Shown here piece after piece: positions 58,967 to 64,000 of a stretch of 64,000 bases of DNA. The stretch spans positions 242,754 through 306,753 of the forward strand of contig CACRXP010000172.1 of NCBI GenBank assembly GCA_902702965.1, in the 5' to 3' direction. The notes under the pieces were generated by a model. The model saw only the letters and a program-made list of their open reading frames with translations, did no database searches and was not told the DNA's origin. This DNA comes from Spirometra erinaceieuropaei (Eukaryota; Platyhelminthes; Cestoda; Diphyllobothriidea; Diphyllobothriidae). Made by a program: the position numbers and the translations under genes. Position 1 is the stretch's first letter. Each line of letters starts with the position of its first letter.

Positions 58967-61900
58967 GTATGAGTACAAACTTCGCCTTGACGATGTGCTC
59001 GCGTGATAGTTCGAGACATGTGATAAGTACACGATTGGTACCAGCAATCGCCTTCCCGTCTTTTTGATTCATTTTCCTGGGCCACGCGTAATTTCTATCA
59101 CTGAGGTATGTCCATCAAATATGCGTAAATGTACGTCGGACGAGGCACTTCTCTGAAATTCTTTTCAATGTTTGAGTCCAGGTTTTGTTAATAGACTTTC
59201 TCTGTGTATACTAGCACTTGGCTGTAAATTGTGCAGTTTGGTCGGCCAACATTACCATATTCAAGTAGGATGTTTACGTCAGTGTCGAGGGTAGCCTTGA
59301 CAATTCCCATCAGGGTAGACAGCGTGTTAATTATAATAAATGGTGTCCATCAATTAGAAAAACCCAGGGGTGAAATACAGCAAGGACTGATTACAGATTC
59401 GACAGGGAAGAAAAAGTAGCGCGAACTCATGCGTAGAGGTCAGAGAAAGCCCTGCAATACTTTTAACTTATACATTCTAATTGCATAGCTGCAACCACCT
59501 ACGCCTTAACTATTGAATGACCGACCACGGTTTCTCCGGTAGACCTTCGGTCGGAGAGACAATCCTGACACTAAAGCCTGCTTGTCACGCAAATGCAGCA
59601 ACCGCGATTTCCTTTCCCGCTTAGTTTTTCTTTCTCACTCTCTCTCCCCACCCTCTCCCAGCTTGTCCGCCAAACAAAAACTATTTTTAGGACAGGAGCA
59701 GCAAAAGCGATGGTGGTAACGACAGAGATAACAGTACGACGATGATGGCGGCGGCGGAGGCGGCGACAGCCGGGCAGACAGTTGCAGTGGCGAGAGTTCG
59801 GCACAATGCGAGCTGCCTGCGAGCATGCCTATGCAGTGCCTGGCGGCCAAGTCTGCTAGCCTGCGTACGGCTCTGCGCCGACCCTATCGATCGAAGACGC
59901 GTGGACGCAATGTATGCGCGTAGACGCGCGTGCGCGCGGCATAAATTCAAGGGCAGGCGCACGCGTGGCGAATCATGCGGTGTGCCAGGTCCGTTGTTAT
60001 GGCAACTTGTCGTGGGTGGTACGTGCGCGGGCTAGCGCAAGGTCCACGTGCCGCTCTCTACCACAGGACATGTGAGACGTCGAGTATGTGGGTTTCGCAG
60101 GCGGCCAGGTCTGCACTTTGCACCTTCTCTTCACACCTTTTAGCGTCACCACCACGCCGTTTGTTTCACAAGACAACAGTATTAGATGCTATATCAAACG
60201 TCTTAAAATAGGCGATCCCGTTACTGGCGTAGTTGACTTTCCAGGGCCAGTTGTCAGATTTACTCCGAGGTATCCTCGCAAAGGTACTTTTAGGATTGAG
60301 CGATTACTAAGTGAGCGTGTGCAAGTCGTTGAGCATCAGTAATCTTGGTGTGAAACTTGCAAAACCTATATACACAAACTACTTTCTACACGCCGAATGA
60401 AGTATAATCCTGCCAAGTCGTTACGACTGAAGTGAAGATTAATTCCACAAGTTCCCCTTTCTCACAAAATGCTTGTTACTTAAATGTGCTCAGTGGACAA
60501 AAAGTTTTAGGCGAGGCAGTGTGATACATCAAATTTGTTTAAACGTTTGTCACGTGGGGTTTGAAGTCCAAACGTTCCAGATCTGTAGTTTCTAATTCTT
60601 CTTAGTGAAGTAAAGTGGAGCGAGATAAATGTGACTCAAAATCGAGCTGCATGGGCAAAACTCTAGGATCTACACAGAATACCATGAAGGGTTCAGGCCG
60701 TGCAAGTAGACTTCTCGGGGAACGCCCCAACTTCTGGAGCCGCCAATGACTGAACAGATATCACCAGCGGGAGTGTGATCCCGGTCTCCCCTCCCCCCAA
60801 TCTTCCTCGCTGTTGCATTGCGCCTGCACAAAAGTGGGCTGTCAAACTTGGTGTGATGCTAACTCGTTTTTTTGAAGCAGGACGATGTTTTCGGTTTATT
60901 TTGGCACTTTTTGCTTCAACAAATGAACACAGTTAGCTCCCAGTAAAATTATTCAGGTGAAGGAATCAGAAACAGTTTTCTGTCTGTAGTCCAGTCCAGC
61001 ACAAACCGAATAACGCGCGTCCAGCTGGCCTGGGCAGAATCTGCGATCTTCCGAAGATGAGGCATGTCTGCCTGACTCATTTGCAATTCCCATTGGCTCG
61101 CCGAGGTATGTGTGCATGCGCGCCTGAAGGCACACACACGCTGTCCTCGCAAAGATGCCAGCAGACACGTGTGCAGGCGGTGACGACTTAGCGCAGACGG
61201 CATCAGGTAAAATCCCTTAGAGATCTGCTGGCAGTTATCCTAACGCATCCGTCTCCGTTCGCCAGCTGATCGGAGGACTGCACAACTGCACTGGCCGAAA
61301 ACAAAACAGGTCGAGAAGTGATTGAAGCCTGGGCCTCGGATGAGAACTCAGTCGATCGATCTGGCGCCGGCGTACAGAGCCTTGCGCAATCGCCTCCGGT
61401 GTTGCATCATCAACTGATGATTGGGTAGCACGACCTATAACTGTCGCTCGTTCTGGTATTTCTGCTGTCTCTAACGATGGACCCCTGCACGAGTTCAAAA
61501 GCTCAGTACAATGGACAGACTGTTCCGGTGCTCGATCAGTCATCTTCTTCCTCACTTATGAATACACCTGGTACCCGAACTTACGCCTGAACTCGAACTT
61601 TTGTCCGATTTTTCTCTCCTCCCTCCGATCCATCATCATCCTCCTGCTCGTGGCTTTCTCTTCCCTTCTTTTTTTTCCGGCCAATTCTGCTCTCACCTCT
61701 CTCCTCTTCCGTCCCTCGCATTGTTCGTGATTTTAGCACCAGGGCATAGATATTTCAATATGCTTTTTCAGTCGCCTAATTTTTGGGCCTATGCCTGTGC
61801 AGTCATTGCTTTCTCCTTCTACAGGTTTGGTCATCTGCATAGGGCTGTATTATCCATGGAATCCATTTGTGACGTATGTATTCTAAGTGGTAGCAGTCTG

Positions 61901-62049
61901 CGACCTAGACTAAATGTAGGTCAAAAATAGAAAGCTCTAATTTTGGTCCGACCAATAAAAGTGCACTTGGGGTCGGGCAAGGGTATACGACTCCCGTACT
62001 ACTGATGGCCTCGCACTATATTTCACGTGTTATCTACTCACGTGTCTTA
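58967..62049. other. Unique DNA, GC-rich at 59.7-60.1 and 61.0-61.4 kb, no gene recognised
   Basis: CpG-rich stretches around 59735-60060 (gcggcggaggcggcg, gcgcgtgcgcgcgg) could mark a transcription start or first exon. A frame at 60088-60342 reads ...IKRLKIGDPVTGVVDFPGP..., which I do not recognise. Several short frames on both strands overlap. No splice-supported coding exon identified. Confidence 0.4.
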
Positions 62050-62105
62050 ATTTTAATATTGACCTTAACACTAACCCTGACCCCAACCGTTCTAACCCTA
62101 GCAAA
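62050..62105. repeat. Short telomere-like stretch
   Basis: cttaacactaaccctgaccccaaccgttctaaccctag, like the cores of R3 and R4; flanking TIRs not found. Confidence 0.45.
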
Positions 62106-62259
62106 TCCCCTTGGAATTTAAGGCAAGGTAACCTGTAATGCAGGGTGTTTAAATTCCCGCGCCCAAACGCAAATGCATATTACTGTTGATGCAAACTGCG
62201 GAAGTCTGATAACAGTAACTATCAGGACATTTTAAACGAAGATTCTGAGAAACGAAGAA

Positions 62260-62570
62260 GTCAAGTTGGCGAACGCACGTTTTCGGTAATTCTTCCTCAG
62301 GCCAATACAATTACATGAAACGAATGAAAATGTACAAAATCAACAGTGTTTATAGATGCCTCAAGGGCTATTAAGTCACTAACACTCATCATCCCCACGC
62401 CGCCCGCATGAGACCTTCTCATGCGGGCGGCGTGGGGATGATGAGTGTTAGTGACTTAATAGCCCTTGAGGCATCTATAAACACTGTTGATTTTGTACAT
62501 TTTCATTCGTTTCATGTAATTGTATTGGCCTGAGGAAGAATTACCGAAAACGTGCGTTCGCCAACTTGAC
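62260..62570. repeat. Perfect palindrome, 154-bp arms, 3-bp spacer
   Basis: 62260-62413 and 62417-62570 are reverse complements (axis at 62415). No mismatch seen in the stretches compared. Outer ends carry 'ggcctgaggaagaattacc' followed by GAAAACGTGCG, facing outward in both arms, the same layout as the 432-1394 palindrome. Confidence 0.92.
62524..62556 (+). other. Penelope-tail-like motif (mirrored at 62274-62306)
   Basis: ctgagga, a short weak stem, then GAAAaCGTGCG. It resembles the hammerhead-derived signature of Penelope tails but has lost a convincing stem II. Confidence 0.3.
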
Positions 62571-62699
62571 ATTTCAATTTTAACATGGGAATATTTGCGG
62601 AACTTAAACGAAGAAGTCTCTGAGGCAGCCAACCATTCAAAATCACGCCCAATGATGGTTCGATGAGCCATTAACCAACAGTTCAGACGTAATGACCGA

Positions 62700-62889
62700 T
62701 GATGTAAACCGTGTGCTCCAAAGGACAGTGCGAGCAGTCACGGTGACGTGCGCGTGAATTAGGTCATAGCAACATAAGGCTTGCGCACTATCTTACTCTC
62801 CCGCCTGGATTCGGTGTCATAAGCAAATCAGGAAAAACTAAGTTGGGAGAGTTCGCAGGTGGCTAGCACCGCGTAAATCCGCACCTACC
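62700..62889 (-). repeat. Retroposon family R2, partial minus copy
   Basis: The reverse complement carries R2 words (gtgctagccacctgcg, agtgcgcaagcc). Abuts R5. Confidence 0.5.
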
Positions 62890-63864
62890 GCTAATTCATG
62901 AAATGTCAACTGACATTCCGAAATGCATTTTCTTTTTGAAAAGACTAATTAAAAAGGGTTGTAAAACAAATAATCGTACAGCGTGCTTCTATAATAAGTC
63001 GGTTAGCTCAGGATGCCGGCTATCGGGCGAACTTCTTTCCGGATGCATGCAAAAAACTACACTCTGCAAAAAATGAATGCTTAAGTAGCATGCATTTTTC
63101 TCATTGGTTCTTTATGTCCTTAAAAATTCAATTACATTTCATAGAAAGCATGCATGAAATATTCATTCTTCTGTTTGTTTAGTAGGAAATTACGTATTCT
63201 TTCAATTTTATTCTCGAACGAAGGGTATAATTCCGTTTTGAAAAAGTTTTTATTTGTGAGATTTTTAATACCGTGAAATGGCCGTTCATAAAACGTCATG
63301 TTTAGGCCTTTACGAATGTAGCTTTTAAAGTTAGCAATATGGCCCAAATCCACTGCTACATTTTATGAACCCCATATGGCTTCCTCATAATTCTGTAGAG
63401 AAATGTATGGTTGTCCGCACGCAGAAAATACGTGGTCGGTCGTTTGCAAACCCTGAATGAAAGTGTAACGGCAGATCGGGTTCAAAATTATTCTGGATTT
63501 ACAAAGTTTTTCGAAGACGGAACTGTACCATTCGTTCGAGAATAAAATTTAAAGAATACGTAATTTCCTACCGAATAAACAGAAGAATGAATATTTTATC
63601 CATGCTTTCTATGAAATATAAATGAATTTTTAAGGGCATCAAGAATCAATGAGAAAAATGTATGCAACTTAAGCATTCATTTTTTGCAGAGTGCGGTTTT
63701 TTGCTTGCATCCGGAAAGAAGTTCGCTCGATAGCCGGCATCCTGAGCTAAACGACTTATTATAGAATCACGCTGTACGATTATTTGTTTAACAACTTTAC
63801 TTAATTAGTCTTTTCAAAAAGAAAATGCGTTTCGGAATTTTCGGTTGACATTTCATAAGTTAGC
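62890..63864. mobile_element. Long-inverted-repeat element R5, compact copy
   Basis: Clearest R5: left arm about 62890-63240 and right arm about 63510-63864 are inverted copies. For example 'gaaattacgtattctttcaa' mirrors 'ttaaagaatacgtaatttcc', and 'ggatgccggctatcgggcga' mirrors 'tcgctcgatagccggcatcc'. Termini: ctaattcatgaaatgtcaac and gttgacatttcataagttag. The centre of about 270 bp encodes nothing recognisable. Confidence 0.8.
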
Positions 63865-64000
63865 TCAACTACTCTATGAGTCCACACTTGCTTTGCAAAG
63901 CCCACCTATCGTAACCTAGTTGATTTTGTCGAAAAAATACAAAAAGAGTCTCTGAGAAGTGGAAGAATGGGGAGGATCGGAGCTAATAGTAAGTTGAACA

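Overview
Eukaryotic, repeat-dominated genomic DNA from an invertebrate animal. Three things point that way. There are intron-flanked exons of a cAMP phosphodiesterase (PDE4). There is a Penelope-like retroelement with a reverse transcriptase and a GIY-YIG nuclease. There are many SINEs, foldback repeats and degenerate TTAGGG-like arrays. A flatworm, possibly a diphyllobothriid tapeworm, is my best guess, but nothing here proves the taxon. No bacterial-type operon is present. Two N gaps (12587-12845, 37685-37768) show that this is a scaffold.

Layout. 1-19 kb is non-coding and full of repeats: a 475-bp-armed perfect palindrome (432-1394), tRNA-derived SINE pieces, a long-inverted-repeat element (about 4938-6345), a MITE-like element carrying telomere-like repeats (7469-7816) and a diverged inverted repeat (8.34-9.25 kb). 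19.3-20.4 kb (minus strand) holds the one large host exon: the PDE4 N-terminal region ending in the start of UCR1, with a conserved PKA site and a consensus splice donor. 20.4-25 kb is GC-rich to ordinary non-coding DNA.

25.2-50.1 kb is one approximately 12.4-kb segment present twice in direct orientation (25229-37684 and 37769-50064), with the N gap exactly at the junction. Each copy carries PDE4 UCR2 exon sequence on the PLUS strand: two tandem copies in the left segment, one in the right. Each copy also carries the same suite of transposable elements. The right copy has gained a 453-bp retroposon with a clean 12-bp target-site duplication.

50-56 kb is mostly non-coding. 56.2-59.0 kb is a 5'-truncated but open Penelope-like element wedged between tRNA-derived SINE pieces, meeting one of them tail-to-tail at a long AT microsatellite. 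59-64 kb contains GC-rich unique DNA, a 154-bp-armed palindrome and another long-inverted-repeat element.

How parts relate. The host gene evidence is all PDE4: UCR1 on minus and UCR2 on plus cannot belong to one collinear transcript as assembled, so there is either a real inversion/duplication or a misassembly. The mobile fraction is linked by recurring motifs: hammerhead-ribozyme-like hairpins at the outer ends of both palindromes, in the Penelope 3' region and inside a telomere-repeat-bearing TIR element.

All repeat boundaries were set by eye and are approximate unless stated.
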